Origin: Chryseobacterium wanjuense
Lineage (GTDB): Bacteria; Bacteroidota; Bacteroidia; Flavobacteriales; Weeksellaceae
Assembly: GCF_900111495.1 (NCBI RefSeq)
Contig: NZ_FOIU01000003.1
Span: 62,001-126,000, forward strand
Direction: 5' to 3'
Length of the DNA: 64,000 nt
Position 1 is the stretch's first letter. Every line of letters starts with the position of its first letter. This document shows, piece by piece, positions 26,148-34,625 of the stretch. Both the position numbers and the translations under genes were made by a program. The notes beneath the pieces were generated by a model, which did not search any database, was not told where the DNA came from, and saw only the letters and a program-made list of their open reading frames with translations.

Positions 26148-26239
26148 AACAATCTCTATTATCTGCTTAAAATTATATATATATTTACCATTATTCTTCG
26201 GTACTCAACTATACTTATAACCCCTAAAAAAACTAAAAA

Positions 26240-26977
26240 ATGAAACACCTCTGTACTTTACTCTTAAGCCTGTATGTATCGTTGATATTCTCCCAGGTAG
26301 GAATAAATACACCTTTGCCAAACGCTACGCTGGAGGTTACGGGACAACCTTCGGATATATTAAAAATGGATGGACTTATAGCCCCAAGAATAACCGGTGA
26401 TCAGTTGAGGGCAAAAACCTATACCACCTCTCAGAACGGAGCCATAGTATACGTAACGGCAAAAGATTCGGCACCATCCGGTCAAAGCGTCGAGGTATTG
26501 AACCCCGGCTATTATTTTTTTAATGGCGACAAATGGGTGGGTATGGCAACAAGCAACGCATTCGTTCCAAATGTTGTAGCAGCAGGAAGAAGCACAAGTA
26601 CCATTGTACAGAACAGCAGTACGAATTATACAAAGTGGAACTTTACCGTAACAAGAAATGATGGCAACTGGAATACAGCGACAAATTCTTATACAATACC
26701 GAGTAGCGGGTATTATCAATTATCTCTTTCAGGAAAAGTTATGCCAAATACTACGGGTAATGCCTTCACATGGCTAGTGATGTATGGAACAGAACGGTTT
26801 GACTATAGTAATTTTGTCAATTATGCAGCAAATGCAGAATACAACAGAGGTGGAGTTATTGTTTTATATCTAATACAAGGCACTGTAGTTCATTTCGGAG
26901 GCTTCCCCTGTACGGGTTGTACAGGTTCCTACACAGTTGGAGAAAGAACTTTCAGCATTGTTTCATTAGGATCATAA
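26240..26977 (+). CDS. Secreted surface protein with GINT module and C1q/TNF-like head
   Basis: 245 residues. Signal peptide ends LIFSQ. The shared N-terminal module follows: VGINTPLPNATLEVTGQPSD, then DGLIAPRITGDQLRAKTYT and GYYFFNGDKWVGM. The C-terminal 110 residues look like a C1q/TNF beta sandwich: SYTIPSSGYYQLSLSGKVMP, a middle strand GGVIVLYLIQGTVVHFGG, and last strand ERTFSIVSLGS, with a CTGC pair in a loop. Intact members of this kind are common in Chryseobacterium; binding partners are unknown. Site B lies upstream, and a weak ATCCCGG hairpin follows its stop. Confidence 0.75.
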   Translation: MKHLCTLLLSLYVSLIFSQVGINTPLPNATLEVTGQPSDILKMDGLIAPRITGDQLRAKTYTTSQNGAIVYVTAKDSAPSGQSVEVLNPGYYFFNGDKWVGMATSNAFVPNVVAAGRSTSTIVQNSSTNYTKWNFTVTRNDGNWNTATNSYTIPSSGYYQLSLSGKVMPNTTGNAFTWLVMYGTERFDYSNFVNYAANAEYNRGGVIVLYLIQGTVVHFGGFPCTGCTGSYTVGERTFSIVSLGS

Positions 26978-27310
26978 TAACGATAAAGCAACCAATCATT
27001 TATTATCCCGGCTTTACCGAGCTTTCATATATTCTTAGTACAAAACTGCGTATTGTTTATACCATAGACAGTGTCGTAAATTCAATATAGGTAAAACAGG
27101 AATAAATTTTCCACTTATCAATTACAGCCATTTGAAAAGCTGACAATTGCGACTACCGATCATGCACAACTAAAATGAATATTCAATACAATATCAATGG
27201 GTTGCACTTTTTTTCGGGTTGATAATAATTGTGAAGCATTTTTATTCCCTTAGCACCAACATTAAAAAAAGACTAATCTAACTCCATTTAAATTTATTAA
27301 AATTAAACTC
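26978..27310. other. Non-coding gap between surface-protein genes
   Basis: 333 bases. A short imperfect hairpin begins ATCCCGG at about 27004, resembling the stems at 33.8 and 36.7 kb, and could end the preceding transcript. I find no operator-like palindrome of the 24-bp type and no gene. Confidence 0.4.
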
Positions 27311-28078
27311 ATGAAACAAAAAACCTTATTCATTTCTTTCCTTTACCTGCTAGGATTCGGTCAATATGAATCTCAAATAGGCATCAATACAACCAATCCC
27401 CAGGGTACTTTCCACATCGACGGAGCCAAAGATAATGCCGCAACGGGAGTTCCTACCCTGGCACAGCAGGCTAATGATGTTGCAGTTACACCTTCCGGAA
27501 ATGTAGGAATCGGAACAGTATCTCCTTCCGTAAAGCTGGAAGTCACCAGTCCGGTTCTTTCCGGTGCGATCAAAATTGTTGACGGATCACAGGGAGCGGG
27601 GAAAATTCTCACTTCGGATGCCAATGGCGCAGGTACCTGGTCTTCAGCGGCTACAGCAACCAAAGCCATTGTAACTGCTACAAGTACTTCTACAGCAACA
27701 ACATCCGGCACGCAGGGAGTTTTCACCTATATTCCCTCTTTAAGAATCAACTTTCCTGTCTCGGGATATTATTCTTTAACGCTGAAACCTTTTGTTGTAA
27801 ATGCAGGTGCAGCAAGAGATACGGGAGGATATGTCGGGGGATTGTATCTTCGGAATACGGCAACTCTCGCAACGATCCAAATCGGAGTGGTTAATATTAA
27901 CCCGGGATGGCCTTATGGCGGATATGGCTATGCCTTTTCATCCTATCCTTTGGAGTACATCCCTGCCGGAAATTATGAGGTCGGTGTGATAACCCTGTCT
28001 ACGGCGTCTGCTCAGCAAACTACTTTTCAGTATACGCCTCCGGTAAATAGTGTGGTGGGAATACTGTCGGCACAATAA
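27311..28078 (+). CDS. Secreted surface protein, tandem paralogue 1
   Basis: 255 residues. Signal peptide (MKQKTLFISFLYLLGFGQYE), then IGINTTNPQGTFHIDGAKDN, the LAQQANDVAVTPSGNVGIGT block, and a linker with GAGTWSSAATATKA. The C-terminal 120 residues are a beta-sandwich head: FPVSGYYSLTLKPFVVNAG, GGYVGGLYLRNTATLATIQI, IPAGNYEVGVITLSTAS and a last strand NSVVGILSAQ. The next gene is its closest relative: 70 consecutive residues from NPQGTFHIDG to GSQGAGK are identical. I infer a cell-surface or secreted adhesin-like protein; the fold assignment is by eye. Confidence 0.75.
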   Translation: MKQKTLFISFLYLLGFGQYESQIGINTTNPQGTFHIDGAKDNAATGVPTLAQQANDVAVTPSGNVGIGTVSPSVKLEVTSPVLSGAIKIVDGSQGAGKILTSDANGAGTWSSAATATKAIVTATSTSTATTSGTQGVFTYIPSLRINFPVSGYYSLTLKPFVVNAGAARDTGGYVGGLYLRNTATLATIQIGVVNINPGWPYGGYGYAFSSYPLEYIPAGNYEVGVITLSTASAQQTTFQYTPPVNSVVGILSAQ

Positions 28079-28273
28079 GCCGGTATTTGTACCAACAGAC
28101 TGAGACAAATAATAATTGCCACCTCTTATTCAGATATATAAAGATCACAAAAGAATCCTTTTAGCTGGTAATAACATCAATTATGAAATATATGCGCTCA
28201 TCTGTATTATAAAACTAAGCTACCGCATATTCTAACGATTATCTCTCTTATATAACTTAAAAATATGACTATT

Positions 28274-29041
28274 ATGAAAAAAAGAATGCTATTTATTTCG
28301 TCACTTTACCTGTTGGGATTCGGCAGATATGAAGCTCAAATAGGTATCCAGACTTCAAATCCTCAGGGTACTTTCCACATCGATGGGGCCAAAGATAATG
28401 CCGCAACGGGAGTTCCGACTCTGGCACAACAGGCTAATGATGTTGCAGTTACACCTTCAGGAAATGTAGGCATCGGGACGGTATCGCCTTCTGTGAAACT
28501 GGAAGTGACCAGCCCGGTGCTTTCGGGAGCCATTAAAATTGTTGACGGATCCCAGGGCGCAGGGAAAGTGCTTACTTCCGATTCTAACGGAGTTGGCAGC
28601 TGGTCTCCGGCAGCTACGGCTATAAAAGCTGTTGTAACCGCTACAACGACTTCTACGGTAACAACATCCAGCACCCAGGGAGTCATTACCTATTTTCCGA
28701 CGTTAAGATTAGACTTTCCTGTCTCGGGATATTATAGCCTAAGCATTAATCCACATATTGTAGATGCCAGTACAGCGAGGGATCCTAACGGATATGTAGG
28801 AGGCTTGTATCTGCGGAATACAACAACCCTGGCCACCATTCAGATCGGGGCTGCCAACGTCAATCCGGGATGGCCTTATGGGAATTACGGATACAGGTTT
28901 GCCTCTTTTCCTTTTAAGTATGTGCCTGCGGGTAATTATGAGCTCGGTGTAACTACGCTGTCTACGGCTTCTGCCCAACAGAGTACTTTTGAGTATTATC
29001 TACCGATAAGCACAGTGGTGGCAGTACTGTTTGCACAGTAA
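28274..29041 (+). CDS. Secreted surface protein, tandem paralogue 2
   Basis: 255 residues from ATG 28274, chosen because it aligns with the paralogue's start; ATG 28265 in frame would add MTI. The signal peptide and module match paralogue 1 (QIGIQTSNPQGTFHIDGAKD). The head is more diverged: FPVSGYYSLSINPHIVDAST, GGLYLRNTTTLATIQIGAAN, VPAGNYELGVTTLSTAS and ends VVAVLFAQ. The first 70-residue block is identical in protein while the DNA differs at about two dozen third codon positions, so both copies appear to be under selection. A strong terminator follows. Confidence 0.75.
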   Translation: MKKRMLFISSLYLLGFGRYEAQIGIQTSNPQGTFHIDGAKDNAATGVPTLAQQANDVAVTPSGNVGIGTVSPSVKLEVTSPVLSGAIKIVDGSQGAGKVLTSDSNGVGSWSPAATAIKAVVTATTTSTVTTSSTQGVITYFPTLRLDFPVSGYYSLSINPHIVDASTARDPNGYVGGLYLRNTTTLATIQIGAANVNPGWPYGNYGYRFASFPFKYVPAGNYELGVTTLSTASAQQSTFEYYLPISTVVAVLFAQ

Positions 29042-29073
29042 TCTGTACCCTATTCATGTAAAATAGAAATAGT

Positions 29074-29106
29074 AATCCGCCTCGGAACCGAGGCGGATTT
29101 TTTTTT
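29074..29106 (+). terminator. Strong intrinsic terminator after surface-protein paralogue 2
   Basis: AATCCGCCTCGG at 29074-29085 pairs with CCGAGGCGGATT at 29088-29099, followed by a run of eight or more T. This is the clearest terminator in the accessory region. Confidence 0.85.
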
Positions 29107-29456
29107 ACAGTTAATCATCAGTAAAATAATATATCAAACTGATAATTGATCATCATTGAAAGCTATAGTCGCACGATGCCTGCAGTTTCTGAAATTTGAA
29201 TTCGCTTAATTAATCACAACTTATTTCAGCAATCAAGAATCTAGAAAATTTAATCAGTTCGACATTTGAATGCTATAAAACACAACTTTTTCTTCTCATT
29301 TTCTATACTGATCATCAAATAAAAAAAGTGAGACATATTCTAAATCAAACAAATAGAATATTTGCCAAATAAAACGCACGTGGCACTTTAGAGTCGGGCT
29401 CACAACAATAGCTCTGATCAATCTGTACACTTTACATCATAAATTAAAACTAAACC
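29107..29456. other. Non-coding gap
   Basis: 350 bases after the terminator. A+T-rich; no open frame of interest, no 24-bp palindrome and no repeat that I can see. Confidence 0.4.
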
Positions 29457-29798
29457 ATGAAAAAAAGCAAACCGACTATTATTCCGATGCTTATTATTAC
29501 TTTCCCCATTTACGCACAAGTTGGCATAAACACAGATCTGCAGATACCATTTCATATTGCTGGCAACAGTTTTAATGGATTACCATCATTATTGCAACAA
29601 GAAAATAAATCTGCTGTATGGGCCGGAGGAAATGTAGGGATGGAAACTTTTACATCCAGTCCGAAGCTAAGGGAGAGGTTAGGAAAAAATGGAATTTTCT
29701 GTGTAGAACGCAGCCATACCATTAAAGATGTAGTTCCGAATATAGCTCAGTTCGGTTTTGGTGTAGCAGAGAATGTATTATATCAAGAAAATGTATAA
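29457..29798 (+). pseudogene. Degenerate member of the GINT surface-protein family
   Basis: 113 codons. Signal peptide (MKKSKPTIIPMLIITFPIYA), then QVGINTDLQIPFHIAGNSFN and LPSLLQQENKSAVWAGGNVG, METFTSSPKLRERLG. This follows the family pattern GINT-PQ-TFHIDG, LAQQANDV, GNVGIGT-SP-KLE, but with many non-conservative changes. The head domain is replaced by an unrelated 40-residue tail. I judge it a truncated, decaying copy, although the frame itself is open. It ends 3 bases before the stand-alone AraC gene. Confidence 0.55.
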
Positions 29799-29801
29799 GC
29801 T

Positions 29802-30161
29802 ATGATGACCAATATTACAAAACAAAAGCTGGTTGCTAAGCTTGACGAATTTGAAAAATCCGGCCTTTATCTTAGAACTAACTTTTCTCTTTCTTATCTT
29901 ACTATGTATTGTGAAACAAACAGCAAATATATTTCTTATTTGATTAAAACCTATAAGGGCAAGGATTTTAATAATTACATCAATGAACTCAGAGTGCAGT
30001 ATATTCTAGAAAAACTTCGTACATGCCCACATTATAAAAATTATAAAATGTCTACCCTGGCTTCGGAGGCAGGTTTTTCATCACCCAATAAATTTTCTAT
30101 GATTTTTAAAAAGCATACTTCATATTCACCTTCTATTTTTATAAAGTGCATGGATAAGTAA
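29802..30161 (+). CDS. Stand-alone AraC-type DNA-binding domain, copy 1
   Basis: 119 residues, no sensor domain. First HTH: NFSLSYLTMYCETNSKYISY; linker FNNYINELRVQYILEKL; second HTH: MSTLASEAGFSSPNKFSMIF, ending KKHTSYSPSIFIKC. This is the C-terminal DNA-binding half of an AraC-family regulator, close to those carried by TPR-AraC sensors in this genus. It starts ATGATGACCAATATTAC, the same as its copy at 37.4 kb. Directly preceded by a decaying surface-protein gene. Either a true small regulator or the surviving end of a larger one. Confidence 0.7.
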   Translation: MMTNITKQKLVAKLDEFEKSGLYLRTNFSLSYLTMYCETNSKYISYLIKTYKGKDFNNYINELRVQYILEKLRTCPHYKNYKMSTLASEAGFSSPNKFSMIFKKHTSYSPSIFIKCMDK

Positions 30162-30282
30162 ATTGCAGAATTAGAATTTAGATATAGCAGCGGGGATATT
30201 ATTGATCAAAATTTGTTCTAGTATTTTAAAGCAAGTAAAAACAATTATAAAAAGTAAATCCTTAATTTATAATCAGCTCAAT

Positions 30283-30329
30283 TTCGCCGGTTTTTTGTTT
30301 CCAAACATAGTAATCAACAAACCGGTGAA
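30283..30329. terminator. Hairpin after AraC copy 1
   Basis: TTCGCCGGTTT at 30283-30293 pairs with AAACCGGTGAA at 30319-30329 across a 25-base loop. Plausible terminator for the AraC gene. The 30162-30464 gap otherwise has only the next hairpin. Confidence 0.4.
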
Positions 30330-30368
30330 GTGATATTTTGAAGCTAATAAATTATTTTTAATCAATTT

Positions 30369-30406
30369 AAACAGACTTTAAATTTTAAAATATCTAAAGT
30401 CTGTTT
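30369..30406 (-). terminator. Hairpin downstream of the minus-strand surface-protein operon
   Basis: AAACAGACTTTA and TAAAGTCTGTTT form a 12-bp stem with a 14-base loop, about 60 bases past the stop of the gene ending at 30465 and before A/T runs on both sides. It could work in either direction. Confidence 0.5.
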
Positions 30407-30464
30407 TGTAAATAATTTTTGCTCCAAAGAGCATACGTATTCCTAATGACTAAATGCTTTATTA

Positions 30465-31451
30465 CTATAATTTTGTAATGGCCAAATTACCTAAAGAGAT
30501 AATATCACTTGTATCACCGTTATATTGAGCTCTTATCCTGAGTTTATCCCCTGCATTTAGATTCCCGGTCCAGAATAAACGGTTCCCATTATCAACATCA
30601 TTAAATTGTGCCACACTGATATCTGTGATCACTTTTGTCCAACCAATTCCACCATCTGTACTTTTTTCGACATGCATCATTGTCCAGAAAGCTGAAGTTG
30701 AGGTAGTGCTGGCGGTATGAGTATTGGCTATCTGAAAATTAAAAGTGTAGGTTCCTCCCATATTGGCAGGTACTGTGAAAACATTATTCGTCCAGGTATT
30801 ATGTGGGTCATAATTTTCAACGGTAAACTGAACTATTGTCAGAGCATTTATACTCCCTGCTATATTTTGATTTCCTGGTACAGAAACACTTATTACCTGT
30901 TTAGGTATGCCTAAACTGGAAGTCGGCAGAGGAGCCCATACCGTACCATTGAAGGCAAGCAAATCATTTGCTATGGGAGCTGCAGCAGAAAGAGGTTTTC
31001 CCTGCAGGGCGGTAACTGCGGTTGTGTTACTGTTGGCTGCCGCCGTGACATCTCCGCTAAGGGCGGCTCTCTGGAAGGAAATCCCGTTCAGAGGAATGGA
31101 AACTGAGCCTGTATGTTCGGTCACTGAAAATCTCTGCCAGACATTCCCATCAAAATAATAATAACCCGGTACTGTAATATTAACAGTTTTAGGGGACGAA
31201 ATACTTACTGCAGAGGATGCATAAACAATCGCACCGGCAAGTGTACCGGTGTACTGTGTATCTGCCAACTTAATCTGATTACCTGTAAGGCGGGGAGCGA
31301 TAATGCCTTCGGGTCTGCTGCCGTCCGTGGTTTTTGCGACGATATCCAGAGTAGCTTTAGGATCTGCACTGTTGATTCCGATCTGTGCCAAAATGAATGT
31401 GCCCGGCAGTGTAAGTACAGATACAAGCATTTTTTTAAAGAATTTTTTCAT
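30465..31451 (-). CDS. Secreted surface protein with tail-fibre-like middle and C1q-like head
   Basis: 328 residues from ATG 31451 (MKKFFKKMLVSVLTLPGTFI); a longer frame from TTG 31514 lacks a sensible signal peptide. Module: QIGINSADPKATLDIVAKTT, EGIIAPRLTGNQIK, GYYYFDGNVWQRF. The middle, ALSGDVTAAANSNTTAVTAL then QGKPLSAAAPIANDLLAFNG and TVWAPL, is a pattern familiar from phage tail-fibre and other trimeric surface proteins. The head (TYTFNFQIANTH, AFWTMMHVEKS, NAGDKLRIRAQYN, SLGNLAITKL) looks like a C1q/TNF beta sandwich. It follows the 31501 gene with a 49-base gap, probably one transcript. Confidence 0.75.
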   Translation of the reverse strand: MKKFFKKMLVSVLTLPGTFILAQIGINSADPKATLDIVAKTTDGSRPEGIIAPRLTGNQIKLADTQYTGTLAGAIVYASSAVSISSPKTVNITVPGYYYFDGNVWQRFSVTEHTGSVSIPLNGISFQRAALSGDVTAAANSNTTAVTALQGKPLSAAAPIANDLLAFNGTVWAPLPTSSLGIPKQVISVSVPGNQNIAGSINALTIVQFTVENYDPHNTWTNNVFTVPANMGGTYTFNFQIANTHTASTTSTSAFWTMMHVEKSTDGGIGWTKVITDISVAQFNDVDNGNRLFWTGNLNAGDKLRIRAQYNGDTSDIISLGNLAITKL

Positions 31452-31500
31452 TTTTATCAATTTAGTTAGTTTTTTTATAGATGGTTTTACATCTTTCAAC

Positions 31501-32241
31501 TTAAAACTCTTCAAGAATCATGGATTCCTTTATTCCGGATACATCGGAAAGTGTGCATGTAAATCGCAATATAGCTCCCGTTTCAAGGTCATATACATGA
31601 TACACATTATATTCATCGGCACCGCCAGCATAATTGTCGTCCAGATTAGTCCACATATTCGGAGTTATACTCTTTACAGTTCTTTTCTGGTATACAGTTG
31701 CAGATGTACCAACCCCATTTTGCCCCCAATATTCAACATCCCAGATATTAAAAGCTCTTGTTACTCCATTATTCACTTTGATCTGCCATTCCCCTCCAAC
31801 AGTTGCTGTTCCGGTATAGCGAAAAGAATATGCTCCTGAACCACTATTAAGGACAAACGAGGGACTTGCACTAACCATTTTCTGCTTAGTTACAGAAACT
31901 CCTGCAGATTCTGTATTCCCCGAAATTATAGTCCCGTTTGCATCCGTAGCCAGTATCGCTGCAGAAGGCAGCTTAGTAAGCCTGACACCGGAAGAATTGT
32001 TTATACCGCTGTTTACTTCCAGGTTTTCCGCAGGAACAACTGTTCCTACCCCTAATTTTCCTTGCGGAGTAATGACCACATCATTAGCCTGCTGTACCAA
32101 AGTAGGAACTCCGGTTGCGGCATTATCTTTAGCTCCATCAATGTGGAAAGTACCCTGAGGATTTGAAGTATTAATGCCAATCTGGCCGTTTACAGGGCTA
32201 AATAAGCAAGATGCTGCCAACATGAAAAAAAGTTTAGACAT
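31501..32241 (-). CDS. Secreted surface protein, GINT module with distinct beta-rich head
   Basis: 246 residues. Signal peptide ends SPVNGQ. The module IGINTSNPQGTFHIDGAKDN, AATGVPTLVQQANDVVITPQ and GKLGVGTVVPAENLEV is nearly the same as in the plus-strand paralogues. The head is unlike theirs: SGAYSFRYTGTATVGGEWQI, WDVEYWGQNGVGTSATVYQK, VYHVYDLETGAILRFTCTLS and ends ESMILEEF. Shared stem plus different head implies swapping of heads on a common base. First gene of the minus-strand pair. Confidence 0.72.
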   Translation of the reverse strand: MSKLFFMLAASCLFSPVNGQIGINTSNPQGTFHIDGAKDNAATGVPTLVQQANDVVITPQGKLGVGTVVPAENLEVNSGINNSSGVRLTKLPSAAILATDANGTIISGNTESAGVSVTKQKMVSASPSFVLNSGSGAYSFRYTGTATVGGEWQIKVNNGVTRAFNIWDVEYWGQNGVGTSATVYQKRTVKSITPNMWTNLDDNYAGGADEYNVYHVYDLETGAILRFTCTLSDVSGIKESMILEEF

Positions 32242-32586
32242 AGTTTTGTATTTAGTTTTATATGTTATAATGAGAACTATACAGAAAGGATTTCAAGCCG
32301 TGCTTTTAAGAATACATTTTGGGATCATGAGGATCATTCTTCAAAAAAATATTAGAACGATTATCTTTTCCAATTAACGTACGCTGAATATCAAAGAACA
32401 GCAATTGTATTTTTTTATAATTGAGGAAGACATCAAATCACATCAGATAAATACAATTTAATATCTGAGCCTTATAAAATTTTTACAAATAAGAAAAGTG
32501 TGATGTCCAAAGAATACCTAAAATAGATAGCAATGCAAATGCGTTGCATCTACAGCAGTTATTGACATAGAAAAAGTTTTATTTTT
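32242..32586. other. Non-coding gap between two minus-strand surface-protein genes
   Basis: 345 bases. A short inverted repeat (ATGCAA/TTGCAT at about 32533-32549) lies just past the stop of the 32587 gene and could be its 3' end. I see no gene and no 24-bp operator copy, although the 32241 gene must have a promoter here. Confidence 0.35.
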
Positions 32587-33327
32587 TTAGCGGATTAACT
32601 TTACAGCCATTGATACTTTTTGGGCAATGCCGGCAGCGGCAGCAGGGTTAAAAGTATCGCTCAGAAACAACGATATAACATCACCGGAATTCAGAGTGAA
32701 GAAATTAGTAGTAGAGACATCCGTTCCCATTGAAGCTATAGGTGAACCATAATGAGGAGAAGCTATCTCGGTTCCATTCTTACGTATTGACCAAGTTGTT
32801 AAATAAGGACTGGTAGTGCCTTGTGACCAGCCACTTATAGTAATTTCGTAAAGTCCGGAAACAGGTACACTTACGGTATCAGCTGTTATATCCACGGCTC
32901 CTCCCTGCCCGACAACAGTTCCTGCTGTAAAATCTATTTTACTGGGTACTGTAGTGGCTGCTCCTGCCCTCAGCAAGCCTAACCAAGAACCTGCTAACGC
33001 ATTCCACGTTCCTACTCCATTAGCATCACTCATAAGGACCTTATTAGCACCTTGGGTTCCGTCTGTTATTTTAATAGCACCATTTACATTGCCATTGTTA
33101 ATGTCAAGTTTTTGAGCAGGTACAGTAGTCCCTATTCCTACACTTCCAGCAGAGGTAATGATGACATCGTTAGCCTGTTGCAAAGAGCCTGGAACTCCCG
33201 TTGAAGGATTGTCATTGGCTCCGTCTACATGGAAGATATTCTGAGGGTTAGGTGTATTTATACCAACCTGAGAAAATATAAATAAAGGAGCAATAATAAA
33301 GCTTAAGGTAACAAATTTTTCTTTCAT
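32587..33327 (-). CDS. Secreted surface protein with C1q/TNF-like head, downstream of operator C
   Basis: 246 residues. Signal peptide ends LFIFSQ. The module reads VGINTPNPQNIFHVDGANDN, GSLQQANDVIITSAGSVGIG, then KITDGTQGANKVLMSDANGV. The head is the most C1q-like of the set: VSVPVSGLYEITISGWSQGT, TTWSIRKNGTEIASPHYGS, TNFFTLNSGDVISLFLSD and MAVKLIR as last strand, the order seen in C1q-like jelly rolls. Site C lies 57 bases upstream of the ATG, with TTACTTTG, close to a -7 element, between them. Confidence 0.78.
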   Translation of the reverse strand: MKEKFVTLSFIIAPLFIFSQVGINTPNPQNIFHVDGANDNPSTGVPGSLQQANDVIITSAGSVGIGTTVPAQKLDINNGNVNGAIKITDGTQGANKVLMSDANGVGTWNALAGSWLGLLRAGAATTVPSKIDFTAGTVVGQGGAVDITADTVSVPVSGLYEITISGWSQGTTSPYLTTWSIRKNGTEIASPHYGSPIASMGTDVSTTNFFTLNSGDVISLFLSDTFNPAAAAGIAQKVSMAVKLIR

Positions 33328-33384
33328 ATGTTATTTTAACAAAGTAAAGATATATGAAAGCATGAATATAGAAAAACACTAGTT

Positions 33385-33408
33385 ATACCATTTTCAAGAA
33401 AATGATAC
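33385..33408. promoter_or_regulatory. 24-bp inverted repeat, operator-like site C
   Basis: ATACCATTTTC, spacer AA, then GAAAATGATAC. Read on the minus strand it is GTATCATTTTC-led, like A and B. It lies 57 bases upstream of the ATG of the minus-strand gene ending at 32587. Confidence 0.6.
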
Positions 33409-34210
33409 CTTTAAAAAACTTCATTTACAATCGATATTGATTTCTTAATTATAATAGGAATCTTGTAAAGATCACTTTCTTCTGGTAACAGAACAATGTA
33501 ACTTTCTAAAGCTTATTCATAATCTACCCCTTACCTGCTCCCTCATTGTTTTGGAACATTATCAGTCTAAGCAGAATTAGTACTCCGATTGTGTTTATTT
33601 TTGATTATTGTATGATGATAATGTGACCAATAAAGTCAAACATAGACGTGATTTCAAAATTATTGAAAAGATTGCAGAGGCAGGGGGAAAACCTGCGCTC
33701 TGCAATCAAAAGAAACCATGAAAACTCTAATAGTTTCAAATTGTTCTGTTAATATCAATTTGAAACTTAACAATTAAATAAAACTGAGATTTTTCTGAGT
33801 CAAAAACTATATATATTACAATTTGTTCAATTAGTAAAAAATCCCGGTAGGTTTAACCTTCAAATATTACTACCGGGATACAACTAACCATTGGACGAGA
33901 GTTACTCTTATAACTTTTTTGGATCTAATCTGCTCGAGGTTTCATTATTTAACAGCTATCTACATCATTCTCCCTGATTTGCAATTCATTTAGTTATAAT
34001 GCATTCAGTTGCTTCCGTTCATTCTTTTTTCCCATATTCAGCACATTCAAACATCATCAATATTGTTTTATTTTTACTGATTTCCAGTTTACTTACACTA
34101 ACAACTGAAATAAGATTATTTTTTGCTAGTCAGATTAATGATTTATGTTCAAGTTTCAAGCTTAATCTGTAGACAAGAATAGGAAAGAATTTTCACGCTT
34201 AAAAACGATA
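33409..34210. other. Gene-free stretch with three consecutive hairpins
   Basis: About 800 bases with no credible open frame. Three inverted repeats follow one another: GATTGCAGAG/CTCTGCAATC (33670-33707, with an inner GCAGG/CCTGC pair), AGTTTCAAATTG/CAATTTGAAACT (33732-33767) and ATCCCGGTAG/CTACCGGGAT (33841-33880). They could be terminators of lost genes or a structured RNA. Nothing else is recognisable before site D. Confidence 0.4.
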
Positions 34211-34240
34211 GTGTTACCATTTTCCTTAAAACGGTAACAC
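34211..34240. promoter_or_regulatory. Extended 30-bp inverted repeat, operator-like site D
   Basis: GTGTTACCATTTTC pairs with an AAAACGGTAACAC right arm around a 3-base centre; the outer eight bases GTGTTACC/GGTAACAC are perfect. It contains the same CATTTTC core as sites A to C. The nearest start downstream is the decayed signal-peptide gene at 34339. Confidence 0.55.
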
Positions 34241-34338
34241 TACTGCTTTTTTCATACTAAAGTTCGGTGTAATTTTACCCTGACCATTTTAATAACCAAA
34301 AAAACTAAAATTAAAAAACTAATAATATTCAATACATC

Positions 34339-34479
34339 ATGAGAAATCCCAAAATTCCAATACGTAAGATTCGTTCTGTTTATTCAGACTTTTATTTTTT
34401 AGGTTTCTTTATCTCAAAATAACAATTCGCAGTTGCGCAAAACTATATCGTCTTACTCTTCAAAGCACACGTCATTTGA
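34339..34479 (+). pseudogene. Decayed signal-peptide gene behind operator D
   Basis: ATG 34339 encodes a basic start (MRNPKIPIRKIRSV), a hydrophobic core (FYFLGFFIS), then TAA at 34420, and in the same frame QFAVAQNYIV, resembling a signal cleavage site (VAQ), before a second stop at 34477. No module or head domain follows. The leader before the ATG (AACCAAAAAAACTAAAA) resembles that of the 26240 gene. I infer the 5' end of a lost member of the operator-controlled set. Confidence 0.4.
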
Positions 34480-34625
34480 GGAATATCCTTCCTAAACATA
34501 CACTAAATACATGATTACAATGATGATATTATTAAATCATTGGAATAAGCGATGAAGAATGAAGAACGGACCAGGTGTTTCAACATCCGGGAATTATCTT
34601 AATTAACAATAAAAAACACATATCA

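Larger units (their letters stand above)
25352..26239. other. Long non-coding stretch with two 24-bp operator-like palindromes
   Basis: 888 bases without a credible gene. It holds a small hairpin (AGGCTG at 25636-25641 with CAGCCT at 25658-25663) and the two inverted repeats listed separately at 25782 and 26124. The segment between the two palindromes (about 320 bases) has only tiny open frames, so the first palindrome may mark the promoter of a lost gene. The rest is A+T-rich. Confidence 0.5.

Noticed and set aside
29457..29798. Treating the 113-codon frame as an intact gene
   Set aside because: Family positions are largely substituted and the head domain is missing, so I list it as degenerate although no stop interrupts it.
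33328..34625. Possible prophage or IS in the long gene-free stretch
   Set aside because: No integrase, transposase, terminal repeats or target duplications visible; only hairpins and a decayed start.
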